Below, one piece after another: positions 27,427 through 38,223 of a DNA stretch of 64,000 nucleotides. A model generated the notes under the pieces. That model saw nothing but the letters and a program-made list of their open reading frames with translations. It searched no databases and was not told the DNA's origin. This DNA comes from Paenibacillus daejeonensis DSM 15491 (GTDB lineage: Bacteria > Bacillota > Bacilli > Paenibacillales > Paenibacillaceae). The stretch spans positions 1 to 64,000 of the forward strand of contig NZ_KB899668.1 of the NCBI RefSeq assembly GCF_000378385.1, given 5' to 3'. Each line of letters opens with the position of its first letter. Within the stretch, counting starts at the first letter, position 1. The position numbers and the translations under genes are program-made.

Positions 27427-30400
27427 GAAGACGGTAGACCGAATTGCACAGGTGGCGGAGGAAATCGCACAGCCGCAGACCGCAGGAATGAGTGGGCAGA
27501 ATGTCCCTGCAGGAGCACTGGGTGAATTCGTAGAGAAGCTGCGTACGCCGGAAGCCAAATGGCGCATCCAGCCGTTCTGGTTCTGGAACGGGGATCTGGA
27601 GGACGAGGAGATTACCAGACAGATTGCAGAGATGGCTGAGCAGGGCGTCGGCGGATTCTTCGTCTGCGCCCGCCAAGGCATGCATGTGCCGTACCTCTCT
27701 GACGCCTGGTTCGCCAAAGTGCGCGTGGCGGCTGAGGCCGCGCTGGAGCACGGGCTCGAGGTCTGGTTGTATGACGAATATCCATACCCAAGCGGCATTG
27801 CCGGAGGGGAAGTGATTCTGGAGCACCCCGACGCCAAGCAGCGGATGCTGGTGCACCGGACACTGGGAGCTGCAGGCGGCGAGCTGTGTGTGAGCGAGCT
27901 GCCATGGGGCCGTGTGCTGAGCGCCCGGGCCATCCCGAGAGCGGCAGGGGGAGAGCTGGACTGGGAGCGGTCCGTCGACATTCGCCGTTACATCGGCAAT
28001 GATCAGGTGCAGCCAGTCTTTCAGAAAACAGGTCTCACCGCCTATAATCAGAAGCGTTTCTTCACGTACCAGACGGTGCAGAAGCTGCAATGGGCGCCTC
28101 CGGCAGGCGATTGGGAAGTGCATATTTTTCTGGAAGAGGAAATCGAGGATTTCAAATATTATGGTACGTTTGTCGATCCCTGCCACAAGGAGGCCATGGC
28201 AACCTTCATCCGGCTGACGCATCAGCGGTATGCGGATGAGCTGGGGGCGTATTTTGGCCGTCCAATTCGAGGGATGTTCACCGACGAAATTGCACCGCTA
28301 GGCAAGGTGCCATGGTCGCCGCGAGTACCGGAAGCCTTCCTGAACCGCAGGGGGTATCGTATCGAGGAGCATTTGGAAGCGTTAATTGGAGGATTAGCGT
28401 GGGACGGAGCTGGGGCGAGCACGGGCTGTGCGCCTGGCGCAGAGGCTGCGGGTGAGACGGCTCGTGCAGAGGGTTCCGGGGTATCAGGTCTGGCTGACGG
28501 GACTGCCGCTGAGAACGCTGGGGCTGCGGGAGCACAGCGGCTGCCGGTAGCCCGGGTCCGCTATGATTTTTATTTGACCGTGCATGAGCTGCTGCAGGAA
28601 AGCTATCATCAGCCTGTCTCGGCTTGGTGCGAGCAGTATGGCCTGCACTATGTGACCGAGGTGCCTTCGATGCGGCTCTCCACGCAGGCTCATAGTCATG
28701 TGCCTGGCGGTGACAGCGCCCATGAGAAGATCGGCCGCTCACTGGACTGGATTCTGGATAAATACACCGCGGACCTGCGGGCCAATCCCAAGATGGTCAG
28801 CTCGGTCTCAGCCCAATACGGGCGCGAGCGGGCGTTGATCGAATGCTTCCATAGTGTAGGTTGGTCCATGACCTTGCAGGACGCACGGTGGATGATCGAC
28901 CGGATGGCGGCGATGGGCATTAACTTTTACAATTTCCATGCCTTTTTCTACACGCTGGACGGGATGACGCAGCATGATGCGCCACCGTCACAATTCGACC
29001 AAAATCCGTATTGGAAGCACTTCCGCCGCTTGGGTGACTATACAGGACGCATCAGCAAGTTGATGGGGACGGGTCGGGCGGTACGCCGAATCGCCATGCT
29101 GGACCCGGCTACGACGCTGTGGACGATGCTGGCCAACCCGCTGCACAAGCATGATTACGGCGGCAGCGATGAGAAGGAGGAATCCCGTCATGCGGCGTAC
29201 AAGCGCTACTGGATCGAGCTCTGCAAAACCTTGCTGCAGGCGCGTCGCGACTATGATCACCTCGATCCCCACACGCTGGCCGAGCGCGGAGTCGTGGAGG
29301 ATGGCGTGATCCGGGTCGGCGATGCGGCCTATGAGCTGGTACTGCTGCCGCCGCTGACCAATCTGGAATCCCGTGCGTGGGATAAGCTCAAGCGCTTCAT
29401 CGACGCTGGCGGCCAAGTAATTGCTATGGGCATGCTGCCGCATGAATCTATCGAGGGCGATGACCGCGTCGCACGCGAGATGCGGGCGGCATTTGGCTTG
29501 AGCGCGGATGCGGCTGGCGCGGCAGACTTCTGGGGAGAGAGAGGCAGCGCTGCGACAGAAGGCGGCGGTGAAAATGAGCTTCCGGTTGTCCGAAGCGCAG
29601 AGGGACAGAGGCAAGAAGCGGCGACTTGTGGGGCGAATGATGAAGTGGCAGCCTCTGCGGCCCAAGAACGACTAAGCTTTGTTGATGGGGGATCGCAGTT
29701 CAGCGAGGAGGTGCGGGGGGCTATGCTGGACCTGTTGGACCAGAAACTGCCGGAGCAGGTGCGCCTTGAATCCGAGGCGCGCAGTCTGCTGGTGCATCAG
29801 CGCGACGTTGCTGCTGGCGTGCGGGCGGTGTTCGCTACGCATCAGGAGGATGGCGAGGTCACAGCCGAGCTTATCATTGACGGACGCGTACTGGAGCAGG
29901 CTGCAGCGGGAAGTAACCCGGGGAACCTGGAGACAGACCAGCTCTCCGCCTGGTCGTATGACCTTGAGACAGGACAAGTAACGGCGCTCGCACTGAGGCA
30001 GGCTGACGGGAATGAAGCTTCCTATCAAGTAACCCTGCGTTTTGCGCCGTATCAATCGCATGTGGTGTTAATCTCTTCTGGCGAGGCGACCGCTGCATGC
30101 ACAGGTTCGGTTTCAGCTAAGCCTTCCGAGCTGAAGCTGTCGGTTGCGGGACCTTGGCGTATGGCACCGCTGCGGGACAATGCTATTCGCTTCGATGCGT
30201 TTGATATGTCCGTGCGCCGCCCGGATGAATCGGCTGCGCCGCTAGGGGGAACTTTCCGGGCAGATGCAAAGACCTTCATCGATCAGCTGGGCGAAGCTGT
30301 GGCCGCAGGCATAACGCTGCCGCTGGCCTTTGAACAGCCATTCGGGACGCCGGTGCGGACGGCAATTGCTTATCCACTGCAAGCTTCGTACGAAGCGGTG

Positions 30401-31081
30401 TTCGAAGTCGATGTGCTGCCGGAACGCTGCCAGCTATTGATGGACCGGAGTGCGATTGGCGGGACATGGCGCCTGATGGTGAACGGGCATGCGCTGACAG
30501 AGGCGGACTTTGATGACGTCCGTTTCTATGACAACAGCAACGTGAGCTGCGAAGTTGCTCCATTACTGACAACGGGTGAGAACCGGCTGACAGTGGAGGT
30601 AGAGATCGGCAGCGATTGGCATGGGGTGACGGATGCGATCTATCTGGTTGGAGCATTCGGCGTCTCGTTCGCCGCTCCGAACCACCCGCGCATGACGAAG
30701 CTGCCGACTCAGGCTGAATTGAAGGCTGCGCCTTATCCGGGGTTGCCGTATTATGCGGGCGATCTCGTCTTCAGCCGGACATTCGAGTTGGGTGCAGAGG
30801 AGCTGCCTGGCGGGGAGCGGTTCCGATTGGTCTTTGCGGATTTCGACTCTGCCTTCCATGACTGCGCGGCCGTTTCGGTAAATGGTCACGCGCTCGGCCT
30901 GCGCCCATGGACTCCGTATAGTTGGGTGGGAGACACGGCCATTCTGAAACCAGGCCCCAATAGGGTAGAGGTGACGGTGACGAGTACGCTGATCGGCCTC
31001 CTGGAGGGCCGCTACTTCGACAAGGCTTCGCATACGCTGCCTTCCGTGCAGGAGCATCCGTTGTTCCGGGCTGCCAAGTAA
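27419..31081 (+). CDS. Large glycoside hydrolase (GH106-like/GH2-like sugar-binding architecture)
   Basis: 1220 residues, no signal peptide. ATG 27419 follows GAGGAGGAGC inside the end of the AraC-type gene. Residues about 30-130 (WRIQPFWFWNGDLEDEEI, GVGGFFVCARQGMHVPYLS, GLEVWLYDEYPYPSGIAGG) match the opening of a TIM-barrel family common in Paenibacillus and related to GH106 alpha-L-rhamnosidases. The C-terminal part (about 1010-1200) has two jelly-roll sugar-binding domains like GH2. An Ala/Gly/Glu-rich, low-complexity insert at about 330-375 and a second at about 700-750 interrupt the fold and look like linkers. Substrate unknown; context suggests imported deoxysugar-containing oligosaccharides. 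Confidence 0.75.
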   Translation: MDEKTVDRIAQVAEEIAQPQTAGMSGQNVPAGALGEFVEKLRTPEAKWRIQPFWFWNGDLEDEEITRQIAEMAEQGVGGFFVCARQGMHVPYLSDAWFAKVRVAAEAALEHGLEVWLYDEYPYPSGIAGGEVILEHPDAKQRMLVHRTLGAAGGELCVSELPWGRVLSARAIPRAAGGELDWERSVDIRRYIGNDQVQPVFQKTGLTAYNQKRFFTYQTVQKLQWAPPAGDWEVHIFLEEEIEDFKYYGTFVDPCHKEAMATFIRLTHQRYADELGAYFGRPIRGMFTDEIAPLGKVPWSPRVPEAFLNRRGYRIEEHLEALIGGLAWDGAGASTGCAPGAEAAGETARAEGSGVSGLADGTAAENAGAAGAQRLPVARVRYDFYLTVHELLQESYHQPVSAWCEQYGLHYVTEVPSMRLSTQAHSHVPGGDSAHEKIGRSLDWILDKYTADLRANPKMVSSVSAQYGRERALIECFHSVGWSMTLQDARWMIDRMAAMGINFYNFHAFFYTLDGMTQHDAPPSQFDQNPYWKHFRRLGDYTGRISKLMGTGRAVRRIAMLDPATTLWTMLANPLHKHDYGGSDEKEESRHAAYKRYWIELCKTLLQARRDYDHLDPHTLAERGVVEDGVIRVGDAAYELVLLPPLTNLESRAWDKLKRFIDAGGQVIAMGMLPHESIEGDDRVAREMRAAFGLSADAAGAADFWGERGSAATEGGGENELPVVRSAEGQRQEAATCGANDEVAASAAQERLSFVDGGSQFSEEVRGAMLDLLDQKLPEQVRLESEARSLLVHQRDVAAGVRAVFATHQEDGEVTAELIIDGRVLEQAAAGSNPGNLETDQLSAWSYDLETGQVTALALRQADGNEASYQVTLRFAPYQSHVVLISSGEATAACTGSVSAKPSELKLSVAGPWRMAPLRDNAIRFDAFDMSVRRPDESAAPLGGTFRADAKTFIDQLGEAVAAGITLPLAFEQPFGTPVRTAIAYPLQASYEAVFEVDVLPERCQLLMDRSAIGGTWRLMVNGHALTEADFDDVRFYDNSNVSCEVAPLLTTGENRLTVEVEIGSDWHGVTDAIYLVGAFGVSFAAPNHPRMTKLPTQAELKAAPYPGLPYYAGDLVFSRTFELGAEELPGGERFRLVFADFDSAFHDCAAVSVNGHALGLRPWTPYSWVGDTAILKPGPNRVEVTVTSTLIGLLEGRYFDKASHTLPSVQEHPLFRAAK

Positions 31082-31499
31082 GCCGCATCTATTCTATCGT
31101 TTGAACGCTAACGCTTGCCATGATCTTATTTCGCGAATCAGCCACGATGTAGGCTGATTTTGCGGGATGAAGGTTTTGTGGTGAGCGTTTTTTGTGAGGA
31201 AGAGTCAGGATAATATAGGCTCGGTGCAAGGTCACGCAGGCGGAGATTATTGAATCTGTACAGGTTTCTTAGCGAAACATGGACAGGTTCTTTATTTTGT
31301 GCACGGGAGGATCAGAAAGGGAATACATTGCATAATGCTCACTATCGTAAAAATGTATCGCCCTGCGCGATTGCTGTCGATACATCGCCTACAACTAGGG
31401 CATAGAGTGCACATCATCGGAGCTCGTCCTAGTCTACAATTAACGTTCGGCTTGAGGAGCGACCGTTCATATATATGAATTTTTGTGAGGAGGGATTTG
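31082..31499. other. Long non-coding region before the collagen-like gene
   Basis: No gene was found in this 418-bp stretch. A hairpin with stem AATCAGCC/GGCTGATT (31136-31143 with 31152-31159) followed by a short T-run may terminate the glycosidase transcript. The rest is unremarkable apart from TATATATGAA just upstream of the GAGGAGGG ribosome binding site. A sporulation promoter would be expected if the collagen-like protein is an exosporium component, but no clear SigK/SigE match could be made. Confidence 0.5.
31133..31165 (+). terminator. Probable terminator after the large glycosidase gene
   Basis: AATCAGCC (31136-31143) pairs with GGCTGATT (31152-31159) around ACGATGTA, followed by TTTGCG. 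The stem extends imperfectly through CGCG/TGCGG. The T-run is short, so strength is uncertain. Confidence 0.5.
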
Positions 31500-34400
31500 A
31501 TGTCGCAGTCTAATATACCTAATATTACTCCCATTATCTCCGTAACTAGAGACGAGGCGGTAAATCTCTTGCTGTCTTCGATTGCGTTGGAGGAATTGGG
31601 GCTTAGTCACATTATTAACGCGGAAGGGGAAAAGCTGCAGTATGTGCTGGGGACACTCCCCGGATTATCAGGTCCGGCAGCCACAATCAGTGACATATTA
31701 AATGTCAATGCGAGTGTTCGGGATACGATTCGCCAGCTGACACAGAAAGAGTGGTTGCTGCAAAATAAGTTGGAAAGTATATTGGCCACACCGATCTCGG
31801 TGGGACCGACAGGTCCCGCTGGTCCAACCGGGCCATCGGGCGGGCCTCCGGGGCCTCCCGGTGCTACCGGCCCAGCAGGGGCTACGGGACCTACTGGTCC
31901 GGCAGGAGCAACAGGACCGTCGGGCGCAGTGGCGCCGGGGACGCCGTTGTTTAATGTATTCGGGACTACGGGGGATGCAGGCGTAGAGGCTTTGACTGAC
32001 TTGATTTTCGAGTCCTCCACGTTGGATATCACGGTAAGAAGCGGCTCGGCAATCGTCAATATTGAATCGCGTGCCGTAACCGGCCCAGCCGGTGCAACGG
32101 GATCTACGGGAGCCGCAGGGGCGACAGGAGCAACTGGAGTTACGGGAGCCACCGGAGCGACAGGAGCAGTTGGGGTTACGGGAGCAACGGGAGCGGCAGG
32201 CGCCGCAGGGGCAACCGGTGCAACAGGAGTAGCAGGTGCCACCGGAGCCACAGGCGTGGCAGGAGCAACGGGAGCGACCGGAGTCGCAGGAGCAACCGGT
32301 GCAACAGGAGTAGCCGGGGCGACCGGTGCAACAGGTGTCGCAGGAGCAACCGGAGCGACAGGAGCAGCTGGGATTACGGGAGCCACAGGCGCGACCGGTG
32401 AAGCTGGGGCTACGGGAGCCACCGGGCCAATAGGTCCAACAGGTGCAGTTGAACCAGGAGTATCACTGTTTAACATCAGTGGAACAACCGGGGCAGGAGA
32501 AGTTGATGTTGGCAGTGACTTGTCTTTTGAATCCACAACTCTAGATATAGCAGTTATTGAAGGCACATCTATCATATCGATCGAAAGCAGGTCAGTTACA
32601 GGAGCTACTGGACCAACTGGTCCTGCAGGAGCTACGGGGCCGACAGGTCCAGCGGGAACTGTACAGCCTGGTTCCGTTTTATTTGGACTTAGCGGCACCA
32701 CGGGAACAGGTGAGGTACTCGCGGGCGGAAGTCTGTCTTTTGAATCAAGTACTTTGGATATTTCAGTAATTGAAGGAACGTCTATTGTAACCATTGAAGG
32801 AAGTGGCTTAGTAGGTGCCACAGGTGCAACGGGAGCAACGGGCGCAGCAGGGGCTACTGGTGCAACAGGCTCTGCGGGAGTCACAGGAGCAACGGGAGCC
32901 ACAGGCGTAGCAGGAGCCACCGGTGCTACAGGTGTGGAGGGAGCCACGGGAGCGACAGGCGCAGCAGGGGCAACCGGAGCAACAGGAGTTGCAGGAGCCA
33001 CGGGAGCAACGGGCTTAGCAGGAGCGACCGGTGCAACAGGTGTAGCAGGAGCCACGGGAGCTACAGGCGTGGCAGGGGCAACCGGTGCAACAGGTGTAGC
33101 AGGAGCAACGGGAGCAACGGGCGTCGCAGGAGCAACCGGAGCAACTGGAGTGGCAGGTGCCACCGGAGCGACAGGAGTAGCGGGAGCCACTGGTGCGACA
33201 GGAGTAGCGGGAGCCACTGGTGCGACAGGTGAAGCAGGAGCGACCGGTGCCACAGGAGTGGCAGGAGCAACCGGGGCGACAGGAGTAGCGGGGGCCACCG
33301 GAGCCACAGGAGCTACAGGTGTAGCGGGAGCGACCGGAGCGACAGGCGAGGCAGGAGCCACAGGAGCCACAGGAGCCACAGGTGTAGCGGGAGCGACAGG
33401 CGCAACAGGAGTAGCAGGACCCACCGGTGCAACAGGAGTGGCAGGAGCCACCGGAGCAACGGGAGCAACAGGTGTAGCGGGAGCGACCGGTGCAACTGGC
33501 GTAGCGGGAGCAACGGGAGCCACAGGTGTGGCAGGTGCCACCGGAGCGACAGGCGAGTCAGGAGCCACGGGAGCAACAGGAGTAGCGGGAGCGACCGGTG
33601 CAACTGGCGTAGCGGGAGCAACGGGAGCCACAGGTGTGGCAGGTGCCACCGGAGCGACAGGCGCCGCAGGTGCAACCGGTGCAACAGGAGTAGCAGGTGC
33701 CACCGGAGCCACAGGCGTGGCAGGAGCAACGGGAGCCACGGGTGCGACAGGTGAAGCAGGAGCGACCGGAGCTACAGGAGTAGAGGGAGCCACGGGAGCG
33801 ACAGGAGTAGCCGGGGCGACCGGGGGCACAGGAGTAGCGGGAGCCACCGGTGCAACAGGAGCGACAGGAGTAGCGGGAGCCACCGGAGCCACGGGAGCAA
33901 CAGGTGTCGCAGGAGCCACGGGAGCAACCGGGGCCACAGGCGCTGCAGGAGCGACCGGAGCTACAGGAGTGGCAGGTGCAACCGGGGCCACAGGAGTGGC
34001 AGGAGCCACCGGAGCCACAGGTGTCGCAGGAGCCACCGGAGCCACAGGCGCGGCAGGAGCAACGGGAGCCACAGGCGTCGCAGGAGCGACCGGAGCGACA
34101 GGTGTAGCGGGAGCAACGGGAGCCACAGGCGTCGCAGGAGCGACCGGTGCAACAGGAGTAGCAGGAGCAACGGGGGCCACAGGCGTCACGGGAGCGACCG
34201 GAGCCACAGGCGTAGCGGGAGCGACCGGTGCAACAGGCGTAGCGGGAGCGACCGGTGCAACAGGCGTAGCGGGAGCGACCGGGGCCACCGGCGTCGCAGG
34301 AGCCACCGGAGCAACAGGAGTAGCCGGAGCCACGGGAGCCACAGGAGTAGCCGGAGCCACCGGAGCCACCGGAGCCACAGGAGTAGCGGGGGCAACCGGA

Positions 34401-36479
34401 GCGACAGGCGAGGCAGGAGCCACAGGTGTAGCGGGAGCGACGGGAGCCACAGGTGTGGCGGGAGCGACCGGTGCAACTGGCATCGCGGGAGCGACCGGTG
34501 CAACAGGAGTCGCAGGAGCTACGGGGGCCACAGGCGTCACGGGAGCGACCGGAGCCACAGGCGTCGCAGGAGCCACCGGAGCGACAGGCGTCGCAGGTGC
34601 AACAGGAGCTACAGGAGTAGCGGGAGCGACCGGAGCGACAGGAGAGGCAGGAGCCACGGGAGCAACAGGTGTAGCGGGAGCCACGGGAGCAACAGGAGTA
34701 GCGGGAGCCACCGGAGCGACAGGAGAGGCAGGAGCCACGGGAGCCACAGGCGTAGCAGGAGCGACCGGAGCCACAGGAGTGGCAGGAGCCACAGGAGCCA
34801 CAGGCGTAGCAGGAGCGACCGGAGCCGCCGGAGCCACGGGAGCCACAGGCGTCGCAGGAGCAACCGGAGCGACAGGAGTCGCGGGAGCCACAGGCGCGGC
34901 AGGAGCCACGGGAGCAACAGGAGTAGCCGGAGCCACCGGTGCAACAGGAGTAACAGGTGCAACAGGCGCGACCGGAGCGACAGGAGTAGCGGGAGCGACC
35001 GGAGCCGCCGGAGCCACCGGAGCCACCGGAGCGACAGGAGTAGCGGGGGCAACCGGAGCGACAGGCGAGGCAGGAGCCACCGGAGCCACAGGTGTAGCGG
35101 GAGCGACGGGAGCAACAGGTCTGGCAGGAGCAACGGGAGCGACCGGAGTCGCAGGAGCCACCGGTGCAACAGGAGTAGCTGGGGCGACCGGTGCAACAGG
35201 TGTCGCAGGAGCAACCGGAGCTACAGGAGTCGCGGGAGCCACAGGAGCGACAGGCGTCGCAGGAGCCACCGGAGCGACAGGCGCCGCAGGAGCAACCGGA
35301 GCAACAGGAGTAGCCGGAGCCACGGGAGCGACAGGCGCGGCCGGAGCCACCGGAGCAACAGGAGTAGCCGGTGCAACCGGAGCCACAGGAGTGGCAGGAG
35401 CAACCGGGGCCACAGGAGTAGCCGGAGCAACCGGGGCCACAGGCGTCGCAGGAGCCACCGGAGCAACAGGAGTAGCCGGAGCCATGGGAGCGACAGGAGT
35501 AGCCGGAGCCACGGGAGCGACAGGAGTAGCCGGAGCCACGGGAGCGACAGGAGTGGCCGGAGCCACGGGAGCGACAGGAGTAGCCGGAGCCACGGGAGCC
35601 ACAGGAGTAGCCGGAGCCACCGGAGCGACAGGCGCGGCAGGAGCAACGGGGGCCACCGGCGTCGCAGGAGCCACCGGAGCAACAGGAGTAGCCGGAGCCA
35701 CCGGTGCAACAGGAGTAACAGGTGCAACAGGCGTAGCGGGAGCGACCGGTGCAACAGGCGTAGCGGGAGCGACCGGTGCAACAGGAGTAGCCGGAGCAAC
35801 CGGGGCCACAGGCGCTGCAGGAGCCACCGGAGCGACAGGCGCCGCAGGGGCAACCGGTGCAACAGGGGTAGCAGGAGCGACCGGAGCCACCGGTGCAACA
35901 GGAGTAGCCGGGGCCACCGGTGCAACAGGAGTAGCCGGAGCGACCGGAGCCACAGGAGTGGCAGGAGCGACTGGTGCCACAGGAGTAGCAGGAGCGACCG
36001 GAGCAACTGGAATCACAGGCCCAACTGGTCCTACGGGTCCAATCCTTCAGCCGTTTGTGAATTCAAATATTGCCGGTCAAACGGTGGCCAGTAACGGTCT
36101 TGTAACGATTAATAGCTCCACTACGCTTGCGGGAATCACGACAAATGGGACTACAACCTTCACATTGGTACAGGGGGGATTATACTACCTCTCTTGTGTT
36201 CTTAATACTGCACTTCTTACGCCAGCCAACTCATTGTTCGCAATATCAATAAACGGTAGTACGGCAGCACCGGTCATCGCTCCGTCAGCCAATGCCGGTT
36301 CAGCTGGACAAATTAACGTCATTCGGGTTCAGAGTTACGCAGCTGGTACGACCTTGGCCATCTATAACCGTTCCGTGAACGCTGTTACTTTAGCAAATGG
36401 TGCTGACTCGACGGGAGCTGTAGTGGGAAGTGCAGGCCACTTCTGTCTGTTCCGTATTGCAGATGGACCAACCGTGTAA
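31500..36479 (+). CDS. Giant collagen-like surface/exosporium-type protein
   Basis: 1659 residues. ATG 31500 follows GTGAGGAGGGATTTG. Residues 1-100 form a non-collagen head ([19 protein letters not shown], then [13 protein letters not shown]) of a type seen in collagen-like proteins of spore formers. Three Gly-X-Y blocks are separated by three homologous ~50-residue beta-rich inserts ([17 protein letters not shown] and relatives, with LDI-V and SIESR-VTG). The last block, about residues 437-1513, is some 360 uninterrupted triplets built from the unit GATGATGVA. Thr at Y positions would be O-glycosylation sites as in BclA. The C-terminal ~145 residues ([16 protein letters not shown] to [10 protein letters not shown]) resemble the BclA C1q/TNF-like trimerisation domain. 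Confidence 0.9.
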   Translation: MSQSNIPNITPIISVTRDEAVNLLLSSIALEELGLSHIINAEGEKLQYVLGTLPGLSGPAATISDILNVNASVRDTIRQLTQKEWLLQNKLESILATPISVGPTGPAGPTGPSGGPPGPPGATGPAGATGPTGPAGATGPSGAVAPGTPLFNVFGTTGDAGVEALTDLIFESSTLDITVRSGSAIVNIESRAVTGPAGATGSTGAAGATGATGVTGATGATGAVGVTGATGAAGAAGATGATGVAGATGATGVAGATGATGVAGATGATGVAGATGATGVAGATGATGAAGITGATGATGEAGATGATGPIGPTGAVEPGVSLFNISGTTGAGEVDVGSDLSFESTTLDIAVIEGTSIISIESRSVTGATGPTGPAGATGPTGPAGTVQPGSVLFGLSGTTGTGEVLAGGSLSFESSTLDISVIEGTSIVTIEGSGLVGATGATGATGAAGATGATGSAGVTGATGATGVAGATGATGVEGATGATGAAGATGATGVAGATGATGLAGATGATGVAGATGATGVAGATGATGVAGATGATGVAGATGATGVAGATGATGVAGATGATGVAGATGATGEAGATGATGVAGATGATGVAGATGATGATGVAGATGATGEAGATGATGATGVAGATGATGVAGPTGATGVAGATGATGATGVAGATGATGVAGATGATGVAGATGATGESGATGATGVAGATGATGVAGATGATGVAGATGATGAAGATGATGVAGATGATGVAGATGATGATGEAGATGATGVEGATGATGVAGATGGTGVAGATGATGATGVAGATGATGATGVAGATGATGATGAAGATGATGVAGATGATGVAGATGATGVAGATGATGAAGATGATGVAGATGATGVAGATGATGVAGATGATGVAGATGATGVTGATGATGVAGATGATGVAGATGATGVAGATGATGVAGATGATGVAGATGATGVAGATGATGATGVAGATGATGEAGATGVAGATGATGVAGATGATGIAGATGATGVAGATGATGVTGATGATGVAGATGATGVAGATGATGVAGATGATGEAGATGATGVAGATGATGVAGATGATGEAGATGATGVAGATGATGVAGATGATGVAGATGAAGATGATGVAGATGATGVAGATGAAGATGATGVAGATGATGVTGATGATGATGVAGATGAAGATGATGATGVAGATGATGEAGATGATGVAGATGATGLAGATGATGVAGATGATGVAGATGATGVAGATGATGVAGATGATGVAGATGATGAAGATGATGVAGATGATGAAGATGATGVAGATGATGVAGATGATGVAGATGATGVAGATGATGVAGAMGATGVAGATGATGVAGATGATGVAGATGATGVAGATGATGVAGATGATGAAGATGATGVAGATGATGVAGATGATGVTGATGVAGATGATGVAGATGATGVAGATGATGAAGATGATGAAGATGATGVAGATGATGATGVAGATGATGVAGATGATGVAGATGATGVAGATGATGITGPTGPTGPILQPFVNSNIAGQTVASNGLVTINSSTTLAGITTNGTTTFTLVQGGLYYLSCVLNTALLTPANSLFAISINGSTAAPVIAPSANAGSAGQINVIRVQSYAAGTTLAIYNRSVNAVTLANGADSTGAVVGSAGHFCLFRIADGPTV
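32812..36015. repeat. In-frame 27-bp tandem repeat encoding Gly-X-Y collagen block
   Basis: Over 3.2 kb is made of variants of a 27-bp unit coding GATGATGVA, with occasional single-triplet insertions or losses (always multiples of 9 bp, so the Gly register holds). Synonymous codon variation between units is high (GGA/GGG/GGC, ACA/ACG/ACC), so the array is old or under selection against exact repeats. It creates a stop-free antisense frame that should not be annotated as a gene. Confidence 0.95.
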
Positions 36480-36496
36480 AAAGCAGTCATTTATAC

Positions 36497-36536
36497 AAAG
36501 CAGGCAGTGCCGTATGTGGGCACTGCCTGCTTTTTT
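36497..36536 (+). terminator. Terminator of the collagen-like gene
   Basis: AAAGCAGGCAGTGCC (36497-36511) pairs perfectly with GGCACTGCCTGCTTT (36519-36533) and runs into six T residues. The A-run on the 5' side may also serve the convergent small gene at 36548-36763. Confidence 0.92.
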
Positions 36537-36547
36537 ACTTCATTTGC

Positions 36548-36763
36548 TTAGAACCAATAATATATTGCCGCCCCAAGAGCGAACGAAACAGCTGCTACGC
36601 CTGCACACCAACGGGCTATTTTGTTTCGGATAGGTCGTTCCTCAGGGACTACGGTATTAAAATTAGCCCGTTGCCTGTCACCACTTGTCCAAGAACCCAC
36701 CATGAATCCAGAGATAAGGATGCCGACGACGCCAATGACCATTAGTATTTCTACTAAAGACAT
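36548..36763 (-). CDS. Small DUF5316-like membrane protein
   Basis: 71 residues with two membrane helices (residues 4-24 and about 50-70) around a short loop containing SGDRQRANFNTV. The GDR-RANF motif is typical of DUF5316 proteins of Bacillales, whose function is unknown. GAGGAGTTATCC precedes the ATG on the minus strand. Confidence 0.7.
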   Translation of the reverse strand: MSLVEILMVIGVVGILISGFMVGSWTSGDRQRANFNTVVPEERPIRNKIARWCAGVAAVSFALGAAIYYWF

Positions 36764-36921
36764 AAGGATAACTCCTCAAAGTTTTCCGAAGGAAAACTCA
36801 CTTCGAAAGCATAAGCTTGCTCAAGGTTGCCTGGCTACCGATGAATTTAATAGAATATACGTATCCGCGGCAGAATCGTTTCTTGAAATTGTAAATCGAG
36901 TTAACATCAGGGGGTGTATTG

Positions 36922-37635
36922 ATGATTGCTAACTTACTGCAAGCCTCAAAAAATACAGTCGTTTTCACCGGTGCTGGCATGAGCACGGAGAGTGGGGTGC
37001 CTGATTTCCGTTCAGCACAGGGACTATGGCGGGGAATTGACCCGCGCTCATTGGCTAGTATCGAAGCTCTGCGTGACAATACAAATGATTTCGTGTCGTT
37101 CTATAGCAGTAGAATTCGAGCCCTACAGACGGTCAAGCCGCATCGGGGATACGATGTCCTGACTTCCTGGGGAAAGCAGGGATGGCTGCAGAGCGTCATT
37201 ACCCAAAACACAGATGGTTTGCATGAAATCGCAGGCAACCCGCAAGTCATCCCGATTCATGGTACGATCCGCGAGCTCCATTGTGAGGCCTGTCGCAACA
37301 CTTACCCTGAACAGCGCTACCTTGACGAGGAAGTGAGGTGCAGTTGCGGCGGATTCATTCGCCCTTCTGTAGTATTGTTTGGTGAAATGCTGGACGAGCG
37401 TGCGTTGGAGGCAGCCGAGCAAGCAGCCCGCCAAGCCGAGCTGTTTATTGTTTTGGGTTCATCACTTGTCGTTTCTCCTGCGAATTGGTTGCCCCGCATT
37501 GCTCGTGAGCATAGCGCTAAGCTCGTTATCGTGAATGAGGAACCCACACCGCTTGACACACTAGCTGATTATGTCATCCATGGACGGAAGATAGGCGATG
37601 TTTTGCAAGAGGCCGCAGATAAGCTTGGTTACTGA
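36922..37635 (+). CDS. Sir2-family NAD-dependent protein deacylase
   Basis: 237 residues, a normal bacterial sirtuin length. FTGAGMSTESGVPDFRS binds NAD, TQNTDGLHEIAG and IPIHGTIRE provide the Asn/Asp and catalytic His, and CEAC plus CSCGG hold the structural zinc. GSSLVVSPANWLP closes the Rossmann part. ATG 36922 is chosen with AGGGGGTG upstream; TTG 36919 is adjacent. It would remove acyl groups from lysines in the cytoplasm. Confidence 0.95.
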   Translation: MIANLLQASKNTVVFTGAGMSTESGVPDFRSAQGLWRGIDPRSLASIEALRDNTNDFVSFYSSRIRALQTVKPHRGYDVLTSWGKQGWLQSVITQNTDGLHEIAGNPQVIPIHGTIRELHCEACRNTYPEQRYLDEEVRCSCGGFIRPSVVLFGEMLDERALEAAEQAARQAELFIVLGSSLVVSPANWLPRIAREHSAKLVIVNEEPTPLDTLADYVIHGRKIGDVLQEAADKLGY

Positions 37636-37670
37636 CCAGTACCACCCAGGTAAATAAGAGGAGTGAACGT

Positions 37671-38177
37671 ATGCCGGATATTCAGGTGATCGAGGTACAA
37701 GAAGAGCAAAAACCGGTTCTCCGCCAGTTAATCGAGCTGTATGAGTATGATTTCAGTGAGTTTAATGATCGCGACGTCAATGCATTCGGGAGGTACGAGT
37801 ATCGATATCTGGATCATTACTGGACAGACGAAGGCCGGTATCCGTTCTTTGTGCTTGTCGATGGTGCCTATGGGGGCTTTTTGCTGGTAAATAGCCATTG
37901 CTATCTACAAAAATCAGGATCGTCCAAATCGATAGCTGAGTTCTTCATTATGCGAAAATATCGCAAACAGGGAATTGGCGGCGCTGTTGCTGCAATAGTC
38001 TTCGATAAGTTTAAGGGGGATTGGGAGGTTTTGCAGCATGGGGACAATGTTCCCTCCCAGATCTTCTGGCAAAAGGTCATTGCAGCTTACACAAGCGGGA
38101 GCTATCAGCTATCTACCGTCGAGACAGAATCCTGGGTAGGCCAAGGCTATACCTTCAACAACGCGTCTAAATCGTAA
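37671..38177 (+). CDS. GNAT-family N-acetyltransferase
   Basis: 168 residues. EFFIMRKYRKQGIGGAVAAIVFD is the acetyl-CoA pyrophosphate-binding motif (Q/R-x-x-G-x-G/A). It starts 35 bases after the sirtuin gene, with AAGAGGAGTG before ATG 37671, so the deacylase and acetyltransferase are probably co-transcribed. The target (small molecule or protein) is not evident. Confidence 0.85.
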   Translation: MPDIQVIEVQEEQKPVLRQLIELYEYDFSEFNDRDVNAFGRYEYRYLDHYWTDEGRYPFFVLVDGAYGGFLLVNSHCYLQKSGSSKSIAEFFIMRKYRKQGIGGAVAAIVFDKFKGDWEVLQHGDNVPSQIFWQKVIAAYTSGSYQLSTVETESWVGQGYTFNNASKS

Positions 38178-38223
38178 CTTTTCCCAAAGTTCTATCGTCT
38201 ATGGTAGATAAAGGGGGCTGCGC

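Noticed and set aside
31607-36016. A 1469-codon open frame antisense to the collagen-like gene, reading as Ala/Pro/Val repeats
   Set aside because: It exists only because the 27-bp sense repeat lacks antisense stops; no ribosome binding site and no independent codon signature.
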